A program made the position numbers and the translations under genes. Positions 16,324 to 24,358 of a stretch of DNA of 64,000 nt are shown piece after piece. Source of the DNA: Paenibacillus nasutitermitis. GTDB lineage: Bacteria > Bacillota > Bacilli > Paenibacillales > Paenibacillaceae. Every line of letters begins with the position of its first letter. Positions within the stretch are counted from its first letter, which is position 1. Under the pieces are notes generated by a model. That model was not told the DNA's origin and did no database searches. It was given only the letters and a program-made list of their open reading frames with translations. The DNA lies in contig NZ_BMHP01000001.1 in assembly GCF_014641075.1 (NCBI RefSeq), positions 1,674,001 through 1,738,000 of the forward strand, read 5' to 3'.

Positions 16324-17694
16324 TTGAAGGTGAGGGCGGACAAAATCGGAAAACGCTTATATATTGCAGGATATGGACTTGCGGCTATCCTGTCGGTGGC
16401 AGGTGAATTGATCTGGTTGGGAGATCCCGTCCGCTCAGGTGACATCTACTGGATTGACCGCATTCAATCGTTGATTTATCTACTGGCGTTTGTTCCCTTG
16501 TTGTGGTTATGCGGTGCAGCAGTAGGGATTGCCGCTGAACGCCGCGGGAGCCGGAGGCTGATTCTGCTCAGGCTCCTTGTCGCAGCTGGAAGCGTGACTT
16601 CGGGGGTTGCCATATTTCAAATTCCGGATCATCTTGTCCTATCGCTGCTGCTTCTCGTTATTACCTTGCTGCTGACGTTAGTGGATGGTATCGTTTCCGA
16701 AAGGCGCATCGGCTCACGGTGGATATTGCGAAGCTCGTTCATGCTGTTGGTGCTTCTGGTTATCGCTGCCGGATTGTTCTGGCCGACACCATATGGAGTA
16801 ACATCACCAGGGTTTACGCTGAATATGAACCGTTATGCTCAGGTTGAGGAAGGAATCCCCAAAGGTTCCATTGAAGGGGTCCTGGTTATCGAGCGGCCGG
16901 CTTTCCCGATAGACTGGCTGTATGCGGCCCTGCTTCCATCGGTACATATTGAAAAAAGGGATACAAGCATATCAATTGGCGATATGCAGATCGCCGCCAA
17001 CAATCAACGGGCAGATGCAAATCAGGTCAGCAGCGCGGTTGCGTTCCAAAAGCTCGGAATCGGCCGCGGTGTCATTCCTACAGGTGTTCAAATTATGCTC
17101 ATTATGGAAGACAGTCCGGCAGAAGGGAAATTACAGCCGGGGGATCAGATTCTGGCGGCGAATGGCCATGCTGTTATGTCGGCTGCAGAGTTGGCGGAAG
17201 AGATGAAGAATGTCCGTCCTGGAGAAGAGGTCGAGGTAAAGGTCATGCGCAGCGGCGAAGAACCGGTAATAAAGGTGAAGACCATGAGCAGCGGCGAAGA
17301 ACCAGACCGCGCCGTATTCGGCTTGCAGGTGGAGAATCGGGTCAAAGCCGATCTTCCGAAGAAGGTGGGTTTCCGGTCCTATCTGGTCTATCAGGGCGGC
17401 CCGTCGCATGGCGCTATTCTGGCGCTTACGCTGATAAATCAGCTAACTCCCGGAGATATAACCTATGGGAATTCGGTGGCAGGAACGGGAACACTCGAGG
17501 CCGACGGGTCAGTAGGACCGATCGGGGGCATTGAACAAAAGGCTTATGCGGTGAATAAGACCGACGCCGATGTTTTTTTTGTACCTGCCGGCCAGGAGGA
17601 AGATGCTCGCAAGGGAGCGCCGAATTTGAATATCGTGCCAGTACGCACGCTGGATGAGATGCTGGAGTGGCTGAAAGCACATCCCCGGACGTAG
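16324..17694 (+). CDS. Membrane protein with PDZ and Lon-type (S16) protease domains
   Basis: A 456-residue protein. Four or five hydrophobic segments fill about residues 10-160. A PDZ domain follows at about 245-320 ('LIMEDSPAEGKLQPGDQILAANG'), then a Lon-type proteolytic domain at about 345-450. The Ser-Lys dyad is present: S361 in 'QGGPSHGAILALTL' and K406 in 'GGIEQKAYAV', 45 residues apart as in YlbL/Lon. 'AGTGTLEADGSVGPIGGIEQK' is the family signature. It differs from YlbL in having several membrane segments instead of one. Starts are ambiguous (TTG 16324 or GTG 16330). Its role is probably cleavage of membrane or secreted proteins. Confidence 0.8.
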   Translation: MKVRADKIGKRLYIAGYGLAAILSVAGELIWLGDPVRSGDIYWIDRIQSLIYLLAFVPLLWLCGAAVGIAAERRGSRRLILLRLLVAAGSVTSGVAIFQIPDHLVLSLLLLVITLLLTLVDGIVSERRIGSRWILRSSFMLLVLLVIAAGLFWPTPYGVTSPGFTLNMNRYAQVEEGIPKGSIEGVLVIERPAFPIDWLYAALLPSVHIEKRDTSISIGDMQIAANNQRADANQVSSAVAFQKLGIGRGVIPTGVQIMLIMEDSPAEGKLQPGDQILAANGHAVMSAAELAEEMKNVRPGEEVEVKVMRSGEEPVIKVKTMSSGEEPDRAVFGLQVENRVKADLPKKVGFRSYLVYQGGPSHGAILALTLINQLTPGDITYGNSVAGTGTLEADGSVGPIGGIEQKAYAVNKTDADVFFVPAGQEEDARKGAPNLNIVPVRTLDEMLEWLKAHPRT

Positions 17695-17828
17695 GGGATT
17701 GGTATCCTGTCTGAGAATGAAAGGAGATGGTCGCAACCATCCCCTTGATTGGCGCGTCTAAATGGTTGGAGCCAAACTTCGATTGTCACAAAGTAGAGCG
17801 CAAATGGTGTACCATAGTAATCTAAAAG

Positions 17829-17872
17829 CAATCTGGATCTTAAAATGCTTCGGGATCCGGGTTGTTTTTTTT
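17829..17872 (+). terminator. Rho-independent terminator
   Basis: CAATCTGGATC (17829-17839) pairs, with a few G-U pairs, with GATCCGGGTTG (17854-17864), and eight T residues follow. It ends the transcript of the PDZ-Lon protease gene and precedes the phosphotransferase gene. Confidence 0.8.
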
Positions 17873-17951
17873 ATGGGTATACGGAAGGTTCCAGCAGCTT
17901 CTTTGTTGAATATTGGAAGTACGTTATGAGGATCGGGAAGGGGGGATAAAT

Positions 17952-18959
17952 TTGTCACGCTCTGCGGAAGTTCGTGTGTTCGATGATCCGATCGTACGTG
18001 AGGAGATTTTCTCTCATCTGGAAAAAGCACTGGGAATCACCGTTTTTCACTACACGCCTAATTTCTTTGGACTATATAATAGGAAATGGATGGTTGCAAC
18101 CAATGTGGGTGAGCTCTTTATCAAATGTTATCATCCGCGAAGATACGATTTGACTGACGTTGAGTGCCGTACAAGAATCGAACATTCGCAGTCTGTGCAG
18201 CAGCTTATTCATGAGCAGGCCCATATCGCTACGAAAATATGGCTCCGCGATGGAAATCACATCATGCGGTCGGATAAGGGACATTATTATGTGGTAATGC
18301 AGCATTTTCAAGGAAACATGATAACCCCCGGAATGGCGGACAGTCAGGTTATGAATAGAATCGGACAAGCCATGGGACAGATGCATCGGGTGATGTCCGG
18401 GATAGCTGTGCCAAGCGAGGCCTGGAGACCTTCTCTGCAAGAGCTTAGTGATCAGTGGCGAACGAATTATGAGGAAGCTGGCGAAGCTGAACACCGCAAC
18501 AATAGAGCTTTTCTGGCGATCACAAAGCAGGGCTTGCTCCTGTCAGACTTGGATTTATCTATGTTTGATTGCCTTCAGCCGGGTTGGGCGCACTGGGATT
18601 GCTGGGCGGATAACCTGTTGGTGGGTACGGATGGTTCCATATGCTTTGTCGACTTCGATAAGGTACGCTACAGTTACCCGGCCATTGATATCGCCAGAAT
18701 TCTGCTCTCGGGGTCTCTTCACCATGGCCAGCTGCGTCAGGAGCCGGTTCAGGCCTTTCTTGCCGGGTACCGGGAAATCGATTCTTTTCCCGTGGGCATG
18801 CTGCCACTGGCTTTAAAGCTGTTGTGGTGCAGGGAAGCGCATTGGTGGCTGAAAAACGGGATGGACGAATCTAGTGTTCCCCCCAAGCGTTTTGCAGAGG
18901 AAATGATATGGCTCACCGAGCACTGGCATTCGTTGGAAAGCTGTTTGAAACATTGGTAA
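17952..18959 (+). CDS. Aminoglycoside phosphotransferase (APH) / CotS-like kinase-fold protein
   Basis: A 335-residue protein of the APH/choline kinase fold. The catalytic loop is 'AHWDCWADNLLV', fitting HxDxxxxN, and the metal-binding acidic motif is 'ICFVDFDKVRYSYPAIDIARILL'. 'YVVMQHFQGN' is the hinge. In sporulating bacilli many such proteins are spore-coat kinases (CotS family) or small-molecule kinases; antibiotic modification is possible but not shown. TTG 17952 is chosen because AAGGGGGG lies six bases upstream; the frame is open back to 17913. It stands alone between terminators. Confidence 0.75.
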   Translation: MSRSAEVRVFDDPIVREEIFSHLEKALGITVFHYTPNFFGLYNRKWMVATNVGELFIKCYHPRRYDLTDVECRTRIEHSQSVQQLIHEQAHIATKIWLRDGNHIMRSDKGHYYVVMQHFQGNMITPGMADSQVMNRIGQAMGQMHRVMSGIAVPSEAWRPSLQELSDQWRTNYEEAGEAEHRNNRAFLAITKQGLLLSDLDLSMFDCLQPGWAHWDCWADNLLVGTDGSICFVDFDKVRYSYPAIDIARILLSGSLHHGQLRQEPVQAFLAGYREIDSFPVGMLPLALKLLWCREAHWWLKNGMDESSVPPKRFAEEMIWLTEHWHSLESCLKHW

Positions 18960-19005
18960 CATGCTATTATAAGCACCGCTCTTGTGTACACAAATAGGAT
19001 AAACA

Positions 19006-19036
19006 AATCCCCGCGGGCTCTGGTTCCACGGGGATT
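19006..19036. terminator. Hairpin between convergent genes
   Basis: AATCCCCG (19006-19013) and CGGGGATT (19029-19036) form a perfect 8-bp stem. It lies between the APH-fold gene and the convergent gene at 19099-19563. The T-run after it is weak (gttat), so termination strength is uncertain. Confidence 0.55.
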
Positions 19037-19098
19037 GTTATGTAAATCGTAACGATTCATTCTTGTATCGTTCAACAGGTCCTTATTATCCCTTTATT

Positions 19099-19563
19099 CT
19101 ACACCGCTATGATTAAAGATGCCGATTCTCTGGATCCCGCACTCCGTGTAAACGACACATTGAGGACTTGGGTAAAGGCGGGTTCAAGCAGCGTAGGGAT
19201 GACCCAGACTGTTTTATCCGAAAGCAAGGTCCGGGGGAAATGATAAGGTTCTTGAAGGACAGACTCTGCAGAATCACCGCTGGCATGAATGCGCACAACC
19301 AGTTGAATATGTCCGATTACCTTGAACTGATTGGAGAAATCGGAGGATTCGGCAGCCGCCCAAAGGATTGATTCCACGCGTTCCACCTTCATCCATTTTT
19401 CCATGCCCATTCTGTTTACGAGCTTTAAGCGGTCCAGACTTATTGTTTCATCATTCATATGAAATCGTGCCCTATTCAGGGCATGGGATTTGCTTCTGGC
19501 CTGAACCAGATAAGACACAGTCACCTTCAACAAGACAAGTTCAATCAAATCGTTATCCATCAT
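19099..19563 (-). CDS. Hypothetical protein, beta-rich, possibly a spore-coat (SPOCS-like) protein
   Basis: A 154-residue protein without signal peptide or membrane segment. The second half alternates hydrophobic and polar residues ('FKVIGHIQLVVRIHAS', 'TQVLNVSFTRSAG', 'ASLIIAV'), as in beta proteins. The pattern is loosely reminiscent of the DUF3794/SPOCS domain of spore proteins, but I do not consider that recognised. AAAGGAG lies about 15 bases before the ATG, rather far. No partner gene suggests a function. Confidence 0.5.
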   Translation of the reverse strand: MMDNDLIELVLLKVTVSYLVQARSKSHALNRARFHMNDETISLDRLKLVNRMGMEKWMKVERVESILWAAAESSDFSNQFKVIGHIQLVVRIHASGDSAESVLQEPYHFPRTLLSDKTVWVIPTLLEPAFTQVLNVSFTRSAGSRESASLIIAV

Positions 19564-19789
19564 CGTGTTTGCAACAAACTCCTTTGGGCTTTATATTTTG
19601 ATCCGGATTTTATTTTACAGATGGATGGTCGAGAAGTTTGTTGAAACCTGAGCGATCTTTTTATGTTTTTTTGTCATGAAAAATCAAAATGGCGGGAACG
19701 TCAGGCTGCTTGTTTATGGTATGGTACAGTAGTCAGGCTGCCTTTCTTGTTCAAATATTGAGCCGATGTTAAAAGGCCTATAAAATGGG

Positions 19790-20321
19790 ACTGGATTTGG
19801 CGTTTTGCTTCAGGATTAATGCTGGGGCTGCATGCATTTTCTGCTGTGGATGGGATCATTGCGTTACACGACCGTAGCCAGCGCGACAGCTATCTTATGT
19901 CTTGAGCCCGTTCTCGTCATGATCGGCTCCTTCTGGCCGGATATCCGCTTTTATTTACAGCTTTTTTGTTTTTGCGGAAGCGGGTGCCGTGCTGCTGTAT
20001 ATAATTTATGCCTTGATTTTTCGTTCACTGGCTATCCGGAAAAAGAATGGGGGTTATTTCTGCTGCTCGCGATTGTACCGACTTTATTCGGCCATTTCTT
20101 ATTCAATTGGCTGTTGAAGTACATGAAAGCCGCATCGGTATCGATGACCGTACTGGGTGAGCCCATCGGAGCGGGAGTTCTAGCCTACTTTATTGGGCGA
20201 AGAGATCGGGGTTCATCAGGTTCTGGCAGGCTGTCTGCTGTTATTCGGGGTCTGGCTGTTCATCCGGGCCAAAGAAGTGCCGGAACAAACGCAAACAATA
20301 ACTACTCAGCCAAGCCTCTGA
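19790..20321 (+). pseudogene. Decayed EamA (DMT) family transporter
   Basis: Transporter sequence continues only by changing frame. 'FASGLMLGLHA' occurs in one frame, then 'FLLWMGSLRYTTVASATAILCLEPVLVMIGSF' in the next after a T-run near 19834. A garbled stretch of about 120 bases follows, then 'GLFLLLAIVPTLFGHFLFNWLL' and 'ASVSMTVLGEPIGAGVLAY', and finally 'GEEIGVHQVLAGCLLLFGVWLFI' in a third frame after about 20197, ending at the TGA 20319-20321. The N-terminal half is missing. This is the second EamA repeat of a drug/metabolite exporter with at least three frame disruptions. Confidence 0.8.
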
Positions 20322-20345
20322 AGCCGCCGATTTAACGGCGGCTTC
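20320..20345. terminator. Bidirectional terminator
   Basis: GAAGCCGCCG and CGGCGGCTTC form a perfect 10-bp stem with the 6-base loop atttaa. It overlaps the stop codon of the minus-strand TIMP-like gene (its last codons lie inside the stem) and the end of the decayed EamA gene. Confidence 0.75.
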
Positions 20346-20943
20346 TTCTGAACAGGAAGACACCGAACCCTGCAATCAGGAAGATACCTGCTGCGAGGGC
20401 AGCATACGCCGCAGCCGAGATGCCCATCAGGGAAGCCAAACTTCTGTCCGAGTCCGGTGCGTATTTCTGAGAACTTGCAGGCGAAGGCGAATACCCGGTG
20501 CCAAGCAGCTTCAATTCCTCACCGGCGGAAGCCAGAGGTTTGGTCAGGTCGCATATATTGGTTTCCAATTTCCCCGACCTCTCGTAAGCGGAGACGATGT
20601 ACTCCGTACCCTCCCGGAAATTCTCAAAACCGCAGCTTGCCGAGCTCATTGCCGTATATACGGCTGCTTGGTTGCCCAGCTTGTCTTTCCAAGACGTTGA
20701 TACCTCAAATATAATTTCCACCTGGTCCGTACTGGACATGAATTTCCGTTGCTTCGGCTGCGTGACCTTTATGGCTTTACCTGTGAAAATCACCGTTTTG
20801 TGATTGAGCTCCTCTTCCACTTGCTTCGCTGGCGAAGGGGCCATAGCGCAGCTGCATGCAGACACCGCTTCCGGCTTGACCACCAGAGCCGTTCCCCCTA
20901 AAATGCCACAGCTTAATGCAATGACCATCCATTTCTTGAACAC
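20332..20943 (-). CDS. Secreted TIMP/NTR-like domain protein with a C-terminal membrane anchor
   Basis: About 203 residues. A signal peptide at the start ends near 'VSA', and the mature protein begins 'CSCAMAPSP', the Cys-rich start seen in TIMP/netrin (NTR)-like domains. 'HKTVIFTGKAIKV', 'VEIIFEVSTSWKDK' and 'SSASCGFENFREGTEYIVSAYE' followed by 'LETNICDL' match the bacterial version of this fold. A final hydrophobic segment and RRSRR tail anchor it in the membrane. Its job is unknown; eukaryotic TIMPs inhibit metalloproteases, but this cannot be assumed. GTG 20943 is preferred because GAGGTG lies six bases before it; GTG 20952 is possible. Confidence 0.65.
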   Translation of the reverse strand: MFKKWMVIALSCGILGGTALVVKPEAVSACSCAMAPSPAKQVEEELNHKTVIFTGKAIKVTQPKQRKFMSSTDQVEIIFEVSTSWKDKLGNQAAVYTAMSSASCGFENFREGTEYIVSAYERSGKLETNICDLTKPLASAGEELKLLGTGYSPSPASSQKYAPDSDRSLASLMGISAAAYAALAAGIFLIAGFGVFLFRRSRR

Positions 20944-21005
20944 TTCAATCACCTCGTTGTCATAGACGGGAGAGAAGGCTTATTTGTTTCCAGTATAGTT
21001 GGGAT

Positions 21006-21240
21006 ATGTTAGAACGGCATTATCGTGTTGGACGTGAAGAGGAATCGCAACGATTCTCGCTTTTTTTAACTGATACCGCTCCCAAGGCATTCATCTTGAA
21101 TGTATATGGGACAGGAGGAGCAGGGTAAAGCGATCTGCTTCGGGAGTTCAGAAGAATTACCAGTGGCTCGGGCTGTCTGGTAAGCCATATTGATCCGCAA
21201 AATCTCCGGCAAACGCCGGAACACTTCCTTGCAGCGTATA
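21006..21240 (+). pseudogene. 5' remnant of a P-loop ATPase/regulator with a stop codon at the Walker A lysine
   Basis: From ATG 21006 the frame reads 'MLERHYRVGREEESQRFSLF' and then 'FILNVYGTGGAG', the start of a STAND/AAA-type ATPase with Walker A GxxGxGK. The lysine codon is TAA (21126-21128). Beyond it the same frame continues plausibly with 'SDLLREFRRITSGSGCLVSHIDPQNLRQTPEHF', so a single A-to-T change destroyed the gene. Similarity fades near 21240 and the rest is missing. Nothing else is recognised between 20953 and 21313. Confidence 0.65.
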
Positions 21241-21313
21241 TTCCATCCGTAAGGACGTTTGCATGGGAAAGCAGGCATAGTAGAATAAGAAGATACGGAA
21301 AGGGGATTTCGTA

Positions 21314-21919
21314 ATGATCCATTATTTTCATTCCATCATGAAACAACAGGAATTTTGGACCGACTATTATTGGATGACAGAGGAAGATCGGAGCTATCCG
21401 GCGCTTGCCGATAATCCTGTCGAACTGCGGTTGTCTGAAGGATCGGCCTTGCTGGTGGATATCGAAGAAGAGCTGATGGATGTTACATTGCTGCTGTCCG
21501 GCCGTCTTGATGGGGAGCCGGTTCAACTGGGGTGGGATGATCAGGTCCATTTTCATCCGTATGTATTCCGCTGGGCAGAACTGGAGGCTATAAGCAAACA
21601 TCTACGCGCCGAAGATCCGGATGCCGGATTTATCCCGTTCCTGCTGCTTTACCGGTTCGCCGCTATCACGCAGCAGGATGATCTGAATCACATCAGGAGC
21701 ACCGTAGAAGCCGCTTGGCGTTCGCTTGATTTATATTCAGAAGGGGAAATTCAGGCGTTTATTAAACAAACGATACGGCCTTTGGACAACGCGGTATGGA
21801 CACTGCATCCTCGATTCGGGTGGGTGCTTGAAGGGGAGGCCTATACGCTCCGCCATGCGGGGAATGAGGAATTCCCCTATGATGATCTGCAGAAGCTGCT
21901 GAATCAGGCCGATGCATGA
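21314..21919 (+). CDS. Hypothetical cytoplasmic protein
   Basis: A 201-residue acidic protein I do not recognise. It has no signal peptide or membrane segment and many Trp and Tyr residues ('MKQQEFWTDYYWMTEEDRSY', 'WDDQVHFHPYVFRWAEL'). The ending 'WTLHPRFGWVLEGEAYTLRHAGNEEFPYDDLQKLL' looks well formed. The ribosome binding site AAAGGGGA precedes ATG 21314, and codon use resembles neighbouring genes, so it is probably real. A pair of direct repeats follows the stop. Confidence 0.6.
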   Translation: MIHYFHSIMKQQEFWTDYYWMTEEDRSYPALADNPVELRLSEGSALLVDIEEELMDVTLLLSGRLDGEPVQLGWDDQVHFHPYVFRWAELEAISKHLRAEDPDAGFIPFLLLYRFAAITQQDDLNHIRSTVEAAWRSLDLYSEGEIQAFIKQTIRPLDNAVWTLHPRFGWVLEGEAYTLRHAGNEEFPYDDLQKLLNQADA

Positions 21920-21935
21920 AGGCTGGATGAAAGCT

Positions 21936-22033
21936 GCATCATGATCAATATCGGTCTTGTTGAACTACTTCATTCCATCGAAGTTCAAGAAGATGAAATC
22001 GCATCGTGATCAATATCGGTCTTGTTGAACTAC
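21936..22033. repeat. Two direct copies of a 33-bp element
   Basis: The units at 21936-21968 and 22001-22033 are identical except for one base (gcatcA/Gtgatc), each ending cggtcttgttgaactac. They are 65 bp apart. The 32-bp spacer contains GAAG-TTCAAgAAGA, which can pair with TCTTgTTGAA-ctaCTTC of the first unit to make a long hairpin. No gene is involved. Confidence 0.7.
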
Positions 22034-22091
22034 CTCTATTAGTGTGGTAGGGTTTAGTTTGGAAATCATGGCTTTGGAATGGAGTGCTTCA

Positions 22092-22346
22092 ATGAGTAAA
22101 GGACGTGTATGGAACAAAGGCAAACATAATGGCGGAGGCCTAAGCAAAAAAGCTCCAGCCAGTCAGGCTGCAGACAGCGGCGCAGACAATTCGCCTGCAA
22201 AAGAGGCGGATATCGTCAGACCGGTACCGGAAACGCGCGGCAGCCAGGTCATGCGGATGAACCGGGAGAACTGGGTGGAACGACCGGCGCGGGTAGTTCC
22301 GAAGAAGGAAGCGGCGGACGTGAAAAAGCCTGGCAGCGAGGAATAA
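22092..22346 (+). CDS. Small basic low-complexity protein
   Basis: An 84-residue hydrophilic protein beginning 'MSKGRVWNKGKHNGGGLSKK', rich in Lys, Arg, Ala and Pro, without hydrophobic segments. ATG 22092 is chosen over upstream in-frame starts because GGAGTG lies about eight bases before it. It is probably disordered and could bind nucleic acid or be a spore or stress protein, but nothing identifies it. A terminator follows directly, which supports a real transcript. Confidence 0.5.
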   Translation: MSKGRVWNKGKHNGGGLSKKAPASQAADSGADNSPAKEADIVRPVPETRGSQVMRMNRENWVERPARVVPKKEAADVKKPGSEE

Positions 22347-22369
22347 GCTGCCATCCATCCAAACAAAGC

Positions 22370-22406
22370 AAAAGCACCTCCGCCGGCCAGGCAAGGAGGT
22401 GCTTTT
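22370..22406. terminator. Bidirectional terminator
   Basis: AAAAGCACCTCC (22370-22381) and GGAGGTGCTTTT (22395-22406) form a perfect 12-bp stem with A- and T-rich ends on both sides. It serves the small basic-protein gene and the convergent AraC gene. Confidence 0.85.
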
Positions 22407-22439
22407 GGTGCGCGTCCCGTCCAGGATTCGGAAGATGAC

Positions 22440-23273
22440 TCATGTTCTTTTCCAATTCTTCCGGAACACGGAAGGCGTACAATTCTCCGTAAGCTGGAAA
22501 GCATGTAAAAAAGCATTGTAGCTGTCAAAGCCCGCTTGATCCGCAATCTCGCCTACGGCCGCATCAGTCAGCAGCAGCAGCCGTTTGGCATGATTGATTT
22601 GCTTAAGCAGGAGATATTCTTTTGGCGTGGAGCCGTAATATTTTTTGAACTGCCGGATGAAATGATACAGGCTCAGATTGGCTTCCCGGGCAGCTTCCTT
22701 GATGCTGGCAATAGTCAGATAATGGGAGTCCATGTAATGCCTCGCACGTTCGAAGTTAGCCGGTTTTTGAAAGATAGATCGCTCGTAATCGGATAGTCTG
22801 GCGCAATGCATCAGCAAATGATAAATCAAGGCGGATTGTTCCCATTCATTCTGCGAATCGGTATCCTTCATCGTATCCAGAATGGACCGCAGTGTCTGAT
22901 CGATCGGCGAGCCGGATAGTTCAGATGAAAATAAGGCAACCGGCCCATGGAACAGGCGGCTCCACAAAGAATCCAGTTCCAACCCGTCAAACACCAGATA
23001 TCTCATGTGAAAGGGATCTTCCGGATCGGAGCGGTATCCATGCGGATACCGCATGTCATGAAGCAGACAATCGCCTTTGCCAAGCGGGACCCATTCTTGG
23101 GCATGCCGGAATTGACCCCTGCCTTGAGTGATCAGCAGGATCTCATAAGCCGGATAATAATCACGCTCAAAAAAAAAGTCCGGCCCGTTCGGATCGTATC
23201 CGCCAATGATTGGATAATAAAGACCGGATTTGGCAAAAGGGCTCGGGGAAGAAAACCATTCCTCTTTCATCAA
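22440..23273 (-). CDS. AraC family transcriptional regulator
   Basis: A 277-residue regulator with an N-terminal cupin sensor domain ('DYYPAYEILLITQGRGQFRHAQEWVPLGKGDCLLHDM') and two C-terminal AraC helix-turn-helix motifs ('TIASIKEAAREANLSLYHFIRQFKKYYGSTPKEYLLLKQI' and 'AVGEIADQAGFDSYNAFLHAFQLTENCTPSVFRKNW'). It starts 30 bases after the PhyH dioxygenase gene on the same strand, so the two are probably one operon. It probably senses a small sugar-like ligand and controls that operon and perhaps the divergent isomerase gene. Confidence 0.85.
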   Translation of the reverse strand: MMKEEWFSSPSPFAKSGLYYPIIGGYDPNGPDFFFERDYYPAYEILLITQGRGQFRHAQEWVPLGKGDCLLHDMRYPHGYRSDPEDPFHMRYLVFDGLELDSLWSRLFHGPVALFSSELSGSPIDQTLRSILDTMKDTDSQNEWEQSALIYHLLMHCARLSDYERSIFQKPANFERARHYMDSHYLTIASIKEAAREANLSLYHFIRQFKKYYGSTPKEYLLLKQINHAKRLLLLTDAAVGEIADQAGFDSYNAFLHAFQLTENCTPSVFRKNWKRT

Positions 23274-23303
23274 TCGACATCCTTTTCGCCAGCTGCGGGA
23301 TTA

Positions 23304-24104
23304 TTAATCTTTATCAGCAGGCACGTTTGCGGCTTCCTTGAAAGCTTCCGGGTCTGCTGTCCAAGGGAGCATTCCGAAGAGCATTTTCCGCAAATTCGTG
23401 TCGGCTTTGGACATTAATGCCTCGGATGGCTCATAGCCAGGCCATGTACGCAGAAACGAATGCGCATAATTATAAATAATAGACCGTCTGGTTTCGTTTG
23501 TGAAGTTGTTTAGAGCAGAATGGTACGTGTACCCATTGAAAATGACGGCTGTGCCCGCTTTGACGCTCATCCTCACATGTCCGGGCATTTCCTCCTGTTT
23601 GCTGACCTTGGGCAGTTCCTCGTTGGTCATATGAATGCTCCCTGGAAGAAAAGCAAGACAACCGCCTTCAGGCTTAACATCCGAAAGGAAATAGAATACT
23701 TTGGCCATAAAAGGCGTTTTCTTTTCATTGATATAAAGAAGATTGCCGGTATCACGATGCCAGCCGGTATGGCTCTCCTTCTGCGGAGGTTTGATCAAAC
23801 CGTCGTTATCGATCATGACGAAGGAATCGCCGATCAGGTCCCTCATTATCGACATCATACGCTCATGCTCCATCAGTTCCACAAAGGCATCTTCATATTC
23901 AATAATGCCGCATACCTGCTGCACATGGTTTAATTGGCCGGTAGCGGGATTAACTCCACCGCGGATCTGCCAGTTCTCAAAAGCAAGATCAAGCCGTTCA
24001 TTATAGTAAGACGTTTCCTCCGGATTCAGAAAGTCCTCAAGTACCAAAAAACCATCGCGCTCCCAAGTGGCATGCTGTTCTGACGTTAAGCCATGCAATT
24101 TCAT
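23304..24104 (-). CDS. Phytanoyl-CoA dioxygenase (PhyH) family protein
   Basis: A 266-residue member of the Fe(II)/2-oxoglutarate dioxygenase superfamily. The facial triad is visible: HxD in 'HTGWHRDTGNLLYI' and the distal His in 'TAVIFNGYTYHSALNNFTNETRRSIIYNY', where the Arg for 2-oxoglutarate also lies. 'LSDVKPEGGCLAFLPGSIHM' is the usual strand between them. Bacterial PhyH proteins hydroxylate varied small molecules. Co-transcription with an AraC regulator and divergence from a sugar-isomerase-like gene suggest catabolism of a sugar derivative or polyol (inference). Confidence 0.82.
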   Translation of the reverse strand: MKLHGLTSEQHATWERDGFLVLEDFLNPEETSYYNERLDLAFENWQIRGGVNPATGQLNHVQQVCGIIEYEDAFVELMEHERMMSIMRDLIGDSFVMIDNDGLIKPPQKESHTGWHRDTGNLLYINEKKTPFMAKVFYFLSDVKPEGGCLAFLPGSIHMTNEELPKVSKQEEMPGHVRMSVKAGTAVIFNGYTYHSALNNFTNETRRSIIYNYAHSFLRTWPGYEPSEALMSKADTNLRKMLFGMLPWTADPEAFKEAANVPADKD

Positions 24105-24358
24105 GATTTGAATCCTCCCCTAATTTATTGCTGTTATGATTGTATTATAATCCTTGTATTTAAAACATAAAAGATTGATCATTGCTGAAAAACTCTCAAA
24201 AGTTGCTCTATTCGATAACCGGAGAAAAACAGCAAAAGGTAACAGAGTATAAAAATTAGACTATTTCCAGCATATCTTTGTCCGCGTGGCCGCTGTAAAG
24301 TATGAGGGAGAGGGCGGACATGTTCCGCCACTTCACAAAACCATTGGGAGGCAGCATC

